Shown here: piece by piece, positions 41,926 to 49,702 of the stretch
Layout: each line of letters begins with the position of its first letter
Numbering within the stretch: position 1 is the stretch's first letter
Program-made: the position numbers and the translations under genes
DNA from: Mesorhizobium sp.
GTDB taxonomy: Bacteria; Pseudomonadota; Alphaproteobacteria; Rhizobiales; Rhizobiaceae
Direction of reading: 5' to 3'
Assembly (NCBI GenBank): GCA_004017275.1
Contig: SAKE01000018.1
Span: 30,006 to 94,005 of the forward strand
DNA: 64,000 nt
The notes under the pieces: model-generated
The model's input: the letters and a program-made list of their open reading frames with translations, nothing else
Told to the model about the DNA's origin: nothing
Database searches by the model: none

Positions 41926-42111
41926 ATCGCCGTCTTCCTGCTTCCCCATCTCGCTTCCACGCAGCCGGAATTGGCTGTCTCTGGAGCCGGCGACTATCGC
42001 GTTGATGCCGAAGAGCGCCGCAAGCTAGACGAGATGCTGACCGAGTTCGACGACTATGCCCGCTGCGCCAAGGACCAGGACGAGCTCGACCGCTTCATGG
42101 CCCACCGCAAC
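41845..42111 (+). repeat. Left direct repeat of the benE/DUF2852 junction
   Basis: The end of the transporter gene, its downstream spacer and a shortened DUF2852 gene. It aligns with 43878-44424: TGGTCGTGCTTTTCCTCGA, CAATCATTTCAG, CGGACATTGTC(C/T)TGAATCGCCGT and CTTCCACGCAGCCGG are shared, at roughly 85% identity by eye. A deletion of some 230 bases removed the middle of the DUF2852 copy. Together the two copies bracket the acdS-acdR segment. Confidence 0.85.
41971..42111 (+). pseudogene. DUF2852 gene remnant
   Basis: Contains ERRKLDEMLTEFDDYAR and AKDQDELDRFMAHRN, matching the end of the intact DUF2852 protein at 44032, but the membrane segment and the first two thirds are missing and ELRR has been lost before AKDQD. 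Homology stops at 42111, 55 bases before the acdS stop. Not expected to be functional. Confidence 0.8.
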
Positions 42112-42166
42112 GTGCTGCGGCAGGCGGGACAGTCGTCAGAAGTCATCTGCGACGCCCTGCAGACAT

Positions 42167-43180
42167 TCAGCCATTACGAAACGTATAAGCATAGCCGTTG
42201 ATGGCCGGAGCGCCGCCAAGGTGGGCGTAGAGCACGTTCGAGCCTTCGGGGAAATAGCCCTTCCTCACGAGGTCGATCATGCCCTGCATGGATTTTCCCT
42301 CGTAGACAGGATCGGTAATCATGCCCTCAAGGCGCGCGCACAGGCGGATTGCCTCCTTCGTCTCCTGCGAGGGCACGCCGTAGACCGGGTAGGCATAATC
42401 CTCGATGAGGATCACATCGTCTTCATTGAGCTCCTTGCCGAGTTCGACCAGCGTCGCCGTGGTCCGCACGATATCCAGCACTTGCGCCTTGGTCTGCGCC
42501 GGGGTGCAGGATGCGTCGATGCCGATCACCTTGCGCTCGCGACCGTCCTTGGCGAAGCCGACCACCATGCCGGCATGGGTAGAGCCGGTGACGGTACAGA
42601 CGACGATGTAGTCGAAGGCAAGGCCGAGTTCCTTCTCCTGCGCGCGTACCTCTTCGGCGAAGCCGACATAGCCCAGGCCGCCATATCTATGCACCGAAGC
42701 CCCGGCCGGAATCGGGTAAGGTTTGCCGCCTTTGGCTTTCACATCCGCGATCGCCTGTTCCCAGCTTTCCCTGATTCCGATGTCGAAGCCCTCATCGACC
42801 ATCTGGACATCGGCGCCCATGATCCGGCTCAGAAGGATATTGCCGACGCGATCATAGACGGCGTCCTCGTGGGGCACCCAGCTTTCCTGCACGAGGCGGC
42901 ATTTCATGCCGATTTTCGCTGCGACGGCTGCCACCATGCGCGTGTGGTTGGATTGAACGCCGCCGATCGAAACCAGCGTGTCGGCGTTAGAGGCGATCGC
43001 GTCCGGGATGATGTATTCGAGCTTGCGTAGCTTGTTGCCGCCGAAGGCGAGGCCGGAATTGCAATCTTCCCGCTTGGCGTAGAGATCGACCTTCCCGCCG
43101 AGATGAGCGCTGAGCCGATCCAGTTTCTCGATATGGGTCGGTCCAAATGTGAGCGGATAGCGTTCGAACTTCTCCAACAT
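42167..43180 (-). CDS. acdS: 1-aminocyclopropane-1-carboxylate deaminase
   Basis: A 337-residue PLP enzyme that breaks ACC, the plant ethylene precursor, into 2-oxobutyrate and ammonia. PLP Lys is K50 in GGNKLRKLEY, the nucleophile Ser is in GGVQSNHTR, and ACC-type specificity is supported by Glu in DPVYEGKSMQGM and Leu in VLYAHLGG (D-cysteine desulfhydrases carry other residues there). In rhizobia it lowers plant ethylene and favours nodulation. Divergent from an Lrp-type regulator gene, as in other AcdR-controlled loci. Confidence 0.95.
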   Translation of the reverse strand: MLEKFERYPLTFGPTHIEKLDRLSAHLGGKVDLYAKREDCNSGLAFGGNKLRKLEYIIPDAIASNADTLVSIGGVQSNHTRMVAAVAAKIGMKCRLVQESWVPHEDAVYDRVGNILLSRIMGADVQMVDEGFDIGIRESWEQAIADVKAKGGKPYPIPAGASVHRYGGLGYVGFAEEVRAQEKELGLAFDYIVVCTVTGSTHAGMVVGFAKDGRERKVIGIDASCTPAQTKAQVLDIVRTTATLVELGKELNEDDVILIEDYAYPVYGVPSQETKEAIRLCARLEGMITDPVYEGKSMQGMIDLVRKGYFPEGSNVLYAHLGGAPAINGYAYTFRNG

Positions 43181-43327
43181 GAGAAATCCTCCTCTGATTG
43201 TGATTTTGATGCTGGAAACACTATCATTCTTCTCTTGAAAGGTGCTCTCTAAGATCGGGCGGAAAATGCCCTAAATCTAATCTCTCGGCGATAAAATGTT
43301 ATATTTCTTCGACAAAGTTCCTTAACT

Positions 43328-43807
43328 GTGGAAGAATCTTCCATTAAAGTGCCGCTCGACCGGATCGACCTCAAAATGTTGCGCCTGCTCCAGGACAATG
43401 GGCGGTTGACCAATGCGGAGCTGGCGCAGTCGGTTGTTGTCAGCCCGGCGACGTGCCACCGCCGCACGCAACGCTTGTTCGATGAAGGCTACATCAGCCA
43501 CGTTAGGGCGTTGGTGACGCCACGGAAGGTCGACAGAGGGGCGCTGGTGATGGTTGGCGTCGTCCTCGACCGCTCGACCCCGGAAAGTTTCGCGGAATTC
43601 GAGAAGGCAGTCGCGAAGCTGAAATTCATTCTTGATTGCCATCTGGTGGCAGGCGACTTCGATTATTTTCTGAAAATCAGGGTCGGCGACATGGCGGATT
43701 TCAACCGGATCCACGGGGATCAGTTGATCGCATTGCCCGGCGTTCGCCAGACGAGGACGTTCTTCGTCATGAAGGAGGTCGTCGACAACGCGCCGCTGGA
43801 TTTTTGA
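43328..43807 (+). CDS. acdR: Lrp/AsnC-family regulator, AcdR-like
   Basis: A 159-residue Lrp-type regulator. The helix-turn-helix region is DLKMLRLLQDNGRLTNAELA, VVVSPATCHRRTQRLFDEGY; the RAM ligand domain contains HLVAGDFDYFLKIRVGDMAD. It begins at GTG (43328). Divergent from acdS with a 147-base AT-rich intergenic region where Lrp boxes would be expected. AcdR activates acdS in response to ACC in other bacteria. Confidence 0.9.
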   Translation: MEESSIKVPLDRIDLKMLRLLQDNGRLTNAELAQSVVVSPATCHRRTQRLFDEGYISHVRALVTPRKVDRGALVMVGVVLDRSTPESFAEFEKAVAKLKFILDCHLVAGDFDYFLKIRVGDMADFNRIHGDQLIALPGVRQTRTFFVMKEVVDNAPLDF

Positions 43808-43877
43808 AAGGGATGGTTCCCGGCCAATGCATCAAACCATTGTGCCGCCGGCGGCATTGCCACTGTTCTTCATGCCT

Positions 43878-44424
43878 GGTCGTGCTTTTCCTCGATATGC
43901 TCAAAAAGCGATAATCATTTCAGTTGCTTGTCCGGTTTTGGCGGACATTGTCTTGAATCGCCGTTTTTCTCTTCCCATTTCGATTCCACGCAGCCGGGTT
44001 TGGCTGTCTCCAACCGAAGGAATGGGAGAAAATGAACACATCTGCATTGATCCGTCCGGCCTGGACGCCGGCGACCATCGCGTTGATGGTGATCGGTTTC
44101 ATGGTGTTCTGGCCACTCGGCTTCGCCATGCTTGCCTACATCATCTGGGGCGATCGCCTCGATGGCTTCAAGCGTGACGTCAACCGCGCGACCGACGGCA
44201 TCTTCGCCGGCTGCCGCCGCGGTTCCGACAAGGCTGCGCGCTGGGGCCATGGTTCCGCCCGCACCGGCAACGTCGCTTTCGACGACTGGCGCGAAAAGGA
44301 ACTGGAGCGCCTCGCCGAGGAACGCCGCAAGCTCGACGAGATGCTGACCGAGTTCGACGACTACGCCCGCGAATTGCGCCGCGCCAAGGACCAGGACGAG
44401 TTCGACCGCTTCATGGCCAACCGC
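43878..44424 (+). repeat. Right direct repeat of the benE/DUF2852 junction
   Basis: Begins TGGTCGTGCTTTTCCTCGA, the last 80 bases of the transporter gene without the rest, continues through the spacer and into the intact DUF2852 gene. It mirrors the left copy (41845-42111) in the same orientation. The segment between the copies (42112-43877, about 1.77 kb) contains only acdS and acdR. Confidence 0.85.
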
Positions 44425-44514
44425 AACAAGTCGACGGCGCCGACGAAGACCGATCCGAGCACCGGGACGACGACCACCAAGCGCGGCAAGGGCTCGAACC
44501 TGCTTGACGACTGA
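44032..44514 (+). CDS. DUF2852-family membrane protein
   Basis: A 160-residue protein with one N-terminal transmembrane segment (ATIALMVIGFMVFWPLGFAM) followed by LAYIIWGDRLDGFKRDVNRA, a charged helical part ELERLAEERRKLDEMLTEFD and a Thr/Lys-rich tail. DUF2852 proteins are common in Rhizobiales; function unknown. GGGAGAAA precedes the ATG. A truncated second copy lies upstream at 41971. Confidence 0.88.
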   Translation: MNTSALIRPAWTPATIALMVIGFMVFWPLGFAMLAYIIWGDRLDGFKRDVNRATDGIFAGCRRGSDKAARWGHGSARTGNVAFDDWREKELERLAEERRKLDEMLTEFDDYARELRRAKDQDEFDRFMANRNKSTAPTKTDPSTGTTTTKRGKGSNLLDD

Positions 44515-44541
44515 GGCTTTGCGACAGGCCAAGGTATGACG

Positions 44542-44576
44542 ACGGCGTCGCGCGAGCGGCGCCGTTTCTTTTTTGT
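44542..44576 (+). terminator. Rho-independent terminator after the DUF2852 gene
   Basis: ACGGCGTCG, loop CGCGAG, CGGCGCCGT then TTCTTTTTT, 28 bases after the stop. A nine-pair stem with one G-T pair. Confidence 0.9.
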
Positions 44577-44612
44577 TCTATTCGTTTTCCTCGAATCACG
44601 TATCGTCCCGCC

Positions 44613-45371
44613 ATGACCATCGGATTCTTTCGCAATCTGACAAAGCCCAAGCCCACCCCTGCCGTGGAGCGCGAATATTGCGTTGCCGGCCGCACGCTGC
44701 CGCTCAAGATCGTCGAGACCGCCAGGGCACGCCGAATGACGTTGCGCATCGATTCCGGCGGCCAGGGCCTGCGCATCACCGTGCCGCCAGGCCTGCGCCG
44801 CGGCGAGGTGGACAGGTTCCTCGAGCGGCACCAGGACTGGCTGGAGCAGCGACTGGCCAAGGTGCCGACGCGGCCGCAGGTGCGGCCCGGCATCAGGATC
44901 CCGGTGCGCGGCGTGCCACACCGCATCGTCCATGAACCGTCAAAGCGCGGTACCGTCACCGTGTCGCGCGACGAGCGCGGTCCGCTGCTGGTCGTGCATG
45001 GCGAGCGCATACACCTGCCGCGCCGCCTCGCCGATTTCCTCAAGCGTGAGGCCAAGAAGGAAATCGAGAAGCTGGTGGCCAAACACACCGAGGCACTCGG
45101 CAAGCGCGCCAAGGCGATCCGCTTCAAGGACACGTCAAGCCGCTGGGGGTCATGCACCTCCGAAGGCAATCTGTCCTTTTCCTGGCGCATCATGATGGCG
45201 CCACAGCCGGTCATAAACTACCTCGTCGCGCATGAAGTGGCGCATCTCAAGGAGATGAACCACGGCCCGAAATTCTGGAAATTGTGCGAAAAGCTCTGCC
45301 CCGACACCGACCGCTGCAAGGACTGGCTGAAGCGCAATGGCGGCGCGCTGCAGGCGATCATGTTCGAGTAG
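44613..45371 (+). CDS. YgjP-like zinc metallopeptidase domain protein (DUF45)
   Basis: A 252-residue protein of the YgjP/WLM-type metallopeptidase family: RARRMTLRIDSGGQGLRITV, SSRWGSCTSEGNLSFSWRIM, then VAHEVAHLKEMNHGPKFWKL with the HExxH zinc site and a third ligand His. Cellular role unknown; conserved in many bacteria. No signal peptide, so cytoplasmic. Confidence 0.88.
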   Translation: MTIGFFRNLTKPKPTPAVEREYCVAGRTLPLKIVETARARRMTLRIDSGGQGLRITVPPGLRRGEVDRFLERHQDWLEQRLAKVPTRPQVRPGIRIPVRGVPHRIVHEPSKRGTVTVSRDERGPLLVVHGERIHLPRRLADFLKREAKKEIEKLVAKHTEALGKRAKAIRFKDTSSRWGSCTSEGNLSFSWRIMMAPQPVINYLVAHEVAHLKEMNHGPKFWKLCEKLCPDTDRCKDWLKRNGGALQAIMFE

Positions 45372-45404
45372 GTAAAGGATCGCAGCCAGCGCAAGCGTTT
45401 GCTT

Positions 45405-45487
45405 CGTCATCCTAGCACTGCCAAAGTAGTGCTAGGGCGGAGCAAGGAGCGGAGCGACGCGCGTAGACCCTAGACTAGGATGACGAG
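45405..45487. repeat. Intergenic palindrome with perfect 12-base arms
   Basis: TCGTCATCCTAG (45405-45416) and CTAGGATGACGA (45476-45487) bracket AGTAGTGCTAGGGCGGAGC and GAGCGGAGCGACGCG. It fills the gap between the convergent YgjP-like gene and the small hypothetical gene; it may act as a transcription barrier. Confidence 0.75.
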
Positions 45488-45489
45488 AT

Positions 45490-45708
45490 TCAGTCGTCAT
45501 TCGCCGCATTCAACTCGTCCGGCCGCAGCCCCTCGTCGCCATGATGCGGCCACGGCAGGAAATTGCCGTCGAATTCATCGCCGCCGAAATAATCCAGCGC
45601 GCGATGTGCTTCGGCGCCGTTGAAGGCGGCCTTGTCCATCAGGTGCGCGATGACCTCGCGCGCCTGCGCGATCTTCTGCCTGAGTTCGGCAATTGTTCTG
45701 TCCGTCAT
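45490..45708 (-). CDS. Small hypothetical protein
   Basis: A 72-residue acidic protein, MTDRTIAELRQKIAQAREVI followed by AHLMDKAAFNGAEAHRALDY and an Asp/Gly-rich end. The first half looks like an amphipathic helix or short coiled coil. The start at 45708 has GGGAGCAC upstream. Divergent from trpF. Family not recognised. Confidence 0.6.
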   Translation of the reverse strand: MTDRTIAELRQKIAQAREVIAHLMDKAAFNGAEAHRALDYFGGDEFDGNFLPWPHHGDEGLRPDELNAANDD

Positions 45709-45820
45709 GATTGTGCTCCCGCCTTGCATGCTGTCCATCCATAGGTAGCGCCTTTGGCCTTGCCGGCAAACAGCATGCTTTTTCTCGACTCTTTTCGCTT
45801 TTCATGCCAATTCCCGCGCC

Positions 45821-46480
45821 ATGGCACTCGACATCAAGATCTGCGGCTTGAAGACCGACGGGGCAATGGCCGCGGCGCTGGCCGGCGGCGCCAGCCATGT
45901 CGGGTTTATTTTCTTCGCCAAAAGCCCACGCTATGTCGAACCAGCCGAGGCTGGCCGTCTGCGTGAGGCGGCGCGCGGCAAAGCGATGGCGGTTGCTGTC
46001 ACCGTCGATGCCAGCGACGCCTTCCTTGATGATATCGTTGCCAAAATGCAACCCGACATGCTGCAGCCGCATGGCGCGGAGACGCCGGAGCGGGTGGCCG
46101 AATTGAAAGCCCGTTATGGCCTGCCGGTGATGAAGGCGCTGCCGCTCGGCGATGCTGCCGATCTCGATCGGATAAAGCCGTTCATCGGCATATCAGACCG
46201 GTTCCTTTTCGATGCCAAGCCGCCGAAAGGCTCGGAACTGCCGGGCGGCAACGGTGTTGCCTTCGACTGGCGCATTCTCGCCGACCTTGACGGCGGCGTC
46301 GATTACATGCTTTCCGGTGGGCTCAACGCCGCCAATATCGGCGATGCCCTTCGGCTTGCCAATCCGCCTGGAATAGACATTTCCTCAGGCGTGGAAAGCG
46401 CACCGGGCGTCAAGGATCCGATGTTGATCGAACAGTTTTTCCGGGCCTTCAGGGCAGCGCGCGACGATCGCGCCGCTTGA
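45821..46480 (+). CDS. trpF: Phosphoribosylanthranilate isomerase
   Basis: A 219-residue TIM-barrel enzyme. IKICGLKT carries the catalytic Cys, SHVGFIFFAKSPRYVEP, VTVDASDAFLDDIV, DRFLFDAKPPKGSELPGGNG with the catalytic Asp, and YMLSGGLNAANIGDAL for phosphate binding. It isomerises N-(5-phosphoribosyl)anthranilate to CdRP in tryptophan synthesis. First of trpF-trpB-trpA, with trpB 33 bases downstream. Confidence 0.97.
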   Translation: MALDIKICGLKTDGAMAAALAGGASHVGFIFFAKSPRYVEPAEAGRLREAARGKAMAVAVTVDASDAFLDDIVAKMQPDMLQPHGAETPERVAELKARYGLPVMKALPLGDAADLDRIKPFIGISDRFLFDAKPPKGSELPGGNGVAFDWRILADLDGGVDYMLSGGLNAANIGDALRLANPPGIDISSGVESAPGVKDPMLIEQFFRAFRAARDDRAA

Positions 46481-46513
46481 GAATGCTCCCAATCAAGATG
46501 CAGGAGATCGGCG

Positions 46514-47764
46514 ATGGACAAGCCGGCGACACCCAATTCCTTCCGTACCGGACCCGACGAGCAGGGCATGTTCGGCATTTTTGGCGGTCGTTTCGTTGCC
46601 GAAACGCTGATGCCGCTGATCCTCGACCTGGAACGGCATTGGAACGAGGTCAAGAACGATGCGGATTTCAGGACCGAACTGACTGACCTCTCTACCCACT
46701 ATGCCGGGCGGCCCTCAAAACTCTATTTCGCGGAAGGCCTGACCAGGCATCTTCGTGAGGTTTCCTCGGCGAAGGGCCTCGGGGGCGGCGCAAAAGTCTA
46801 TTTCAAGCGCGAGGACCTGAACCACACCGGCTCGCACAAGATCAACAACTGCCTCGGCCAGATCCTGCTGGCCAAGCGCATGGGCAAGAAGCGCATCATC
46901 GCCGAAACCGGCGCCGGCCAGCACGGCGTGGCGTCGGCCACGGTCGCGGCCCGCTTCGGCTTTCCCTGCGTCGTCTATATGGGCGCCACCGACGTTGCCC
47001 GCCAGAGTCCCAACGTCTTCCGCATGAAGCTGCTGGGCGCCGAAGTGCGGCCGGTGACCGCCGGACACGGCACGCTGAAGGACGCCATGAACGAGGCGTT
47101 GCGCGATTGGGTGACGAATGTCGAGGATACTTACTACCTGATTGGCACCGCCGCCGGCCCGCATCCCTATCCGGAGCTGGTGCGCGACTTCCAGTCGGTG
47201 ATCGGCACCGAAGCGCGGGCGCAGATCCTCGAACAGGAAGGCCGGCTGCCGGACACGATCATCGCCGCTGTCGGCGGCGGCTCCAACGCCATCGGCCTGT
47301 TCCATCCGTTCCTCGATGACAAGGAGGTCCGCATCATCGGTGTCGAAGCCGGCGGACGCGGCCTCGACGGCATCGAGCATTGCGCCTCGATGAACGCCGG
47401 CGCGCCGGGCGTGCTGCATGGCAACCGCACCTATCTCCTGCAGAATGCCGACGGCCAGATCATGGATGGCCATTCGATCTCGGCCGGTCTCGATTATCCT
47501 GGCGTCGGGCCGGAACATTCCTGGCTGCGCGATTCAGGCCGCGTCGACTATGTGCCGATCCTGGACGACGAGGCGCTGGAGGCCTTCAAGCTGACGACGC
47601 GTGTCGAAGGCATCATACCGGCGCTGGAATCGGCGCATGCCATCGCGCATGCGGTGAAGATCGTGCCCGCCATGGACAAGGACCAGATCGTCATCGTCAA
47701 CCTGTCCGGCCGCGGCGACAAGGACGTGCACACGGTGGCCTCGATGCTGGGCATGGAGATCTGA
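46514..47764 (+). CDS. trpB: Tryptophan synthase beta subunit
   Basis: A 416-residue PLP enzyme. FGIFGGRFVAETLMPLI at the start, YFKREDLNHTGSHKINNCLG with the PLP Lys, AETGAGQHGVASATVAARFG, AVGGGSNAIGLFHPFL for phosphate binding and ILDDEALEAF. It joins indole and serine into tryptophan. Standard length for TrpB1. Two bases separate its stop from the trpA start. Confidence 0.98.
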   Translation: MDKPATPNSFRTGPDEQGMFGIFGGRFVAETLMPLILDLERHWNEVKNDADFRTELTDLSTHYAGRPSKLYFAEGLTRHLREVSSAKGLGGGAKVYFKREDLNHTGSHKINNCLGQILLAKRMGKKRIIAETGAGQHGVASATVAARFGFPCVVYMGATDVARQSPNVFRMKLLGAEVRPVTAGHGTLKDAMNEALRDWVTNVEDTYYLIGTAAGPHPYPELVRDFQSVIGTEARAQILEQEGRLPDTIIAAVGGGSNAIGLFHPFLDDKEVRIIGVEAGGRGLDGIEHCASMNAGAPGVLHGNRTYLLQNADGQIMDGHSISAGLDYPGVGPEHSWLRDSGRVDYVPILDDEALEAFKLTTRVEGIIPALESAHAIAHAVKIVPAMDKDQIVIVNLSGRGDKDVHTVASMLGMEI

Positions 47765-47766
47765 TC

Positions 47767-48606
47767 ATGGTGACCCGCATCGACCGCCGCATGGCGAAGC
47801 TAAAGACTGAAGGCCGCCCGGCGCTGGTCACCTATTTCATGAGCGGCGACCCGGACTACGACACCTCTTTGTCGATCATGAAGGGGCTGCCGACGGCGGG
47901 CGCCGACATAATCGAAATGGGCATGCCGTTCTCCGATCCGATGGCCGACGGCCCAGCGATCCAGGCCGCTGGCCTGCGCGCCCTGAAAGGCGGCCAGACC
48001 CTGGTCAAGACGCTGAAGATGGCGGCCGACTTCCGGACCGGCGACAACGAAACGCCGATCGTGCTGATGGGCTACTACAATCCGATCTACATTTACGGCG
48101 TCGACCGCTTCCTCAAGGACGCGATCGCCAGCGGCATCGACGGACTGATCGTCGTCGACCTGCCGCCGGAGATGGACGAGGAACTGTGCATTCCGGCGCT
48201 CAAGGCCGGCATCAACTTCATCCGGTTGGCGACGCCGACAACCGACGACAAGCGCCTGCCCAAGGTGCTGCAGAACACGTCGGGCTTCGTCTACTATGTG
48301 TCGATGACCGGTATCACCGGCTCGGCGCTGGCCGACACCGGCAAGGTGGCGGCGGCGGTCAAGCGCATCAAGGGCCACACCGACCTGCCGGTCTGCGTCG
48401 GCTTCGGCGTCAAGACGGCCGAGCAGGCGCGCGTCATCGGCGCCAATGCCGACGGCGTCGTCGTCGGCACCGCGATCGTCAATGCGGTGGCCAATGTGCT
48501 GGGACCGAAGGGCGAAAAGACCGCCGACCCAGCCGAAGCCGTCGCCACGCTGGTCAGCGGCCTTGCGCAAGGCGTGCGCTCGGCCCGCCTTGCTGCTGCC
48601 GAATAG
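47767..48606 (+). CDS. trpA: Tryptophan synthase alpha subunit
   Basis: A 279-residue TIM-barrel protein. ADIIEMGMPFSDPMADGPAI holds the catalytic Glu and Asp, GYYNPIYIYGVDRFL, DLPPEMDEELC, and VCVGFGVKTAEQARVIGANA for phosphate binding. It cleaves indole-3-glycerol phosphate and channels indole to TrpB. The ATG at 47767 is the real start; the long open frame upstream lies inside trpB. Confidence 0.97.
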   Translation: MVTRIDRRMAKLKTEGRPALVTYFMSGDPDYDTSLSIMKGLPTAGADIIEMGMPFSDPMADGPAIQAAGLRALKGGQTLVKTLKMAADFRTGDNETPIVLMGYYNPIYIYGVDRFLKDAIASGIDGLIVVDLPPEMDEELCIPALKAGINFIRLATPTTDDKRLPKVLQNTSGFVYYVSMTGITGSALADTGKVAAAVKRIKGHTDLPVCVGFGVKTAEQARVIGANADGVVVGTAIVNAVANVLGPKGEKTADPAEAVATLVSGLAQGVRSARLAAAE

Positions 48607-48651
48607 TTCTCCTACCTCTTCCCAATCCTCGTCAGGACAGGAGCCGAAGCG

Positions 48652-49578
48652 ATGAACTGGATCACCAATTACGTTCGCCCGAAGATCAATTCGATGCTCG
48701 GCCGGCGCACCGACATGCCCGAGAATCTCTGGATCAAGGATCCGGAGACCGGCGAGATGGTGTTCCACAAGGATCTGGAATCGAACCAGTTCGTCATCCC
48801 TTCGTCCGGCCATCACATGAAGATCTCGGCCAAGGAGCGGCTGAAATTCTTCTTCGACGACGGCAAATACGAGACCCTGGACAACCCCAAAGTTATGCAG
48901 GATCCGCTGAAGTTTCGCGACGAGAAGCGCTATGTCGACCGGCTGAAGGACGCCAAAGCCAAGACCGGCCTGGAAGACGCGATCATCAATGCGCTGGGCA
49001 CCGTCGAAGGCCTGCCGGTCGTGGTCACGGTGCAGGACTTCGCCTTCATGGGCGGTTCGCTCGGCATGGCCGCCGGCGACGCCATCGTGCACGGCTTCGA
49101 AGCGGCCCTGCAGCGCAAGCGGCCGCTGATCCTGTTTGCCGCTTCCGGCGGCGCCCGCATGCAGGAAGGCATTTTGTCCCTCATGCAATTGCCGCGCACC
49201 ACGGTCGGCGTCGACAGGCTGAAGGAGGCAGGCCTTCCCTACATCGTCGTTTTGACCAACCCGACCACCGGCGGCGTCACTGCCTCCTACGCCATGCTGG
49301 GCGACGTGCACATTGCCGAGCCCGGCGCGCTGATCGGCTTTGCCGGACCGCGCGTCATCGAACAGACGATCCGGGAAAAACTGCCGGACGGCTTCCAGCG
49401 CTCCGAATATCTGATGGAGCACGGCATGGTCGACATGGTGGTATCCAGGTTGGAGATGCGCGAGACGATCGCGCGCCTGCTCAAGATGCTGCTCAAGCTG
49501 CCGGAGGAGCAAAAACCGCTGGAGGCGGAAATTCTGCCGCCGGCAACAATTCCGGCGGAGTCACGTCCACAGGCTTGA
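48652..49578 (+). CDS. accD: Acetyl-CoA carboxylase carboxyltransferase beta subunit, no zinc finger
   Basis: A 308-residue crotonase-fold carboxyltransferase: VVVTVQDFAFMGGSLGMAAG, SGGARMQEGILSLMQL, TNPTTGGVTASYAMLGDVHI, GFAGPRVIEQTIREKLPDGF. It transfers the carboxyl group from biotin to acetyl-CoA together with AccA. The N-terminal region where E. coli AccD has four zinc-binding cysteines reads WIKDPETGEMVFHKDLESNQ with no cysteine, so the zinc ribbon is lost. The trp-accD-folC order is usual in rhizobia. Confidence 0.96.
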   Translation: MNWITNYVRPKINSMLGRRTDMPENLWIKDPETGEMVFHKDLESNQFVIPSSGHHMKISAKERLKFFFDDGKYETLDNPKVMQDPLKFRDEKRYVDRLKDAKAKTGLEDAIINALGTVEGLPVVVTVQDFAFMGGSLGMAAGDAIVHGFEAALQRKRPLILFAASGGARMQEGILSLMQLPRTTVGVDRLKEAGLPYIVVLTNPTTGGVTASYAMLGDVHIAEPGALIGFAGPRVIEQTIREKLPDGFQRSEYLMEHGMVDMVVSRLEMRETIARLLKMLLKLPEEQKPLEAEILPPATIPAESRPQA

Positions 49579-49702
49579 CGCGACACCAAGCGCCGCGAAC
49601 AGCGATTGCGCCATATCCCTGGCGCGCTGTAGCTTTTTGAATCGCCATGCCCCCTTTCGAAGCCGATTCTGGTCTTTCGGGGTCATGGGTCAGGATTGCG
49701 CC

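Noticed and set aside
41971..42201. A 76-codon frame after the BenE-type gene as an independent gene
   Set aside because: Its first half is a deleted DUF2852 copy and its second half is spacer; treated as a pseudogene.
42167..43180. D-cysteine desulfhydrase as the function of the AcdS-like protein
   Set aside because: Glu in VYEGKSM and Leu in YAHLGG, plus the adjacent Lrp-type regulator, favour ACC deaminase.
45709..45820. A trp attenuator before trpF
   Set aside because: No short peptide with consecutive Trp codons and no terminator/antiterminator pair was found in the 110-base leader.
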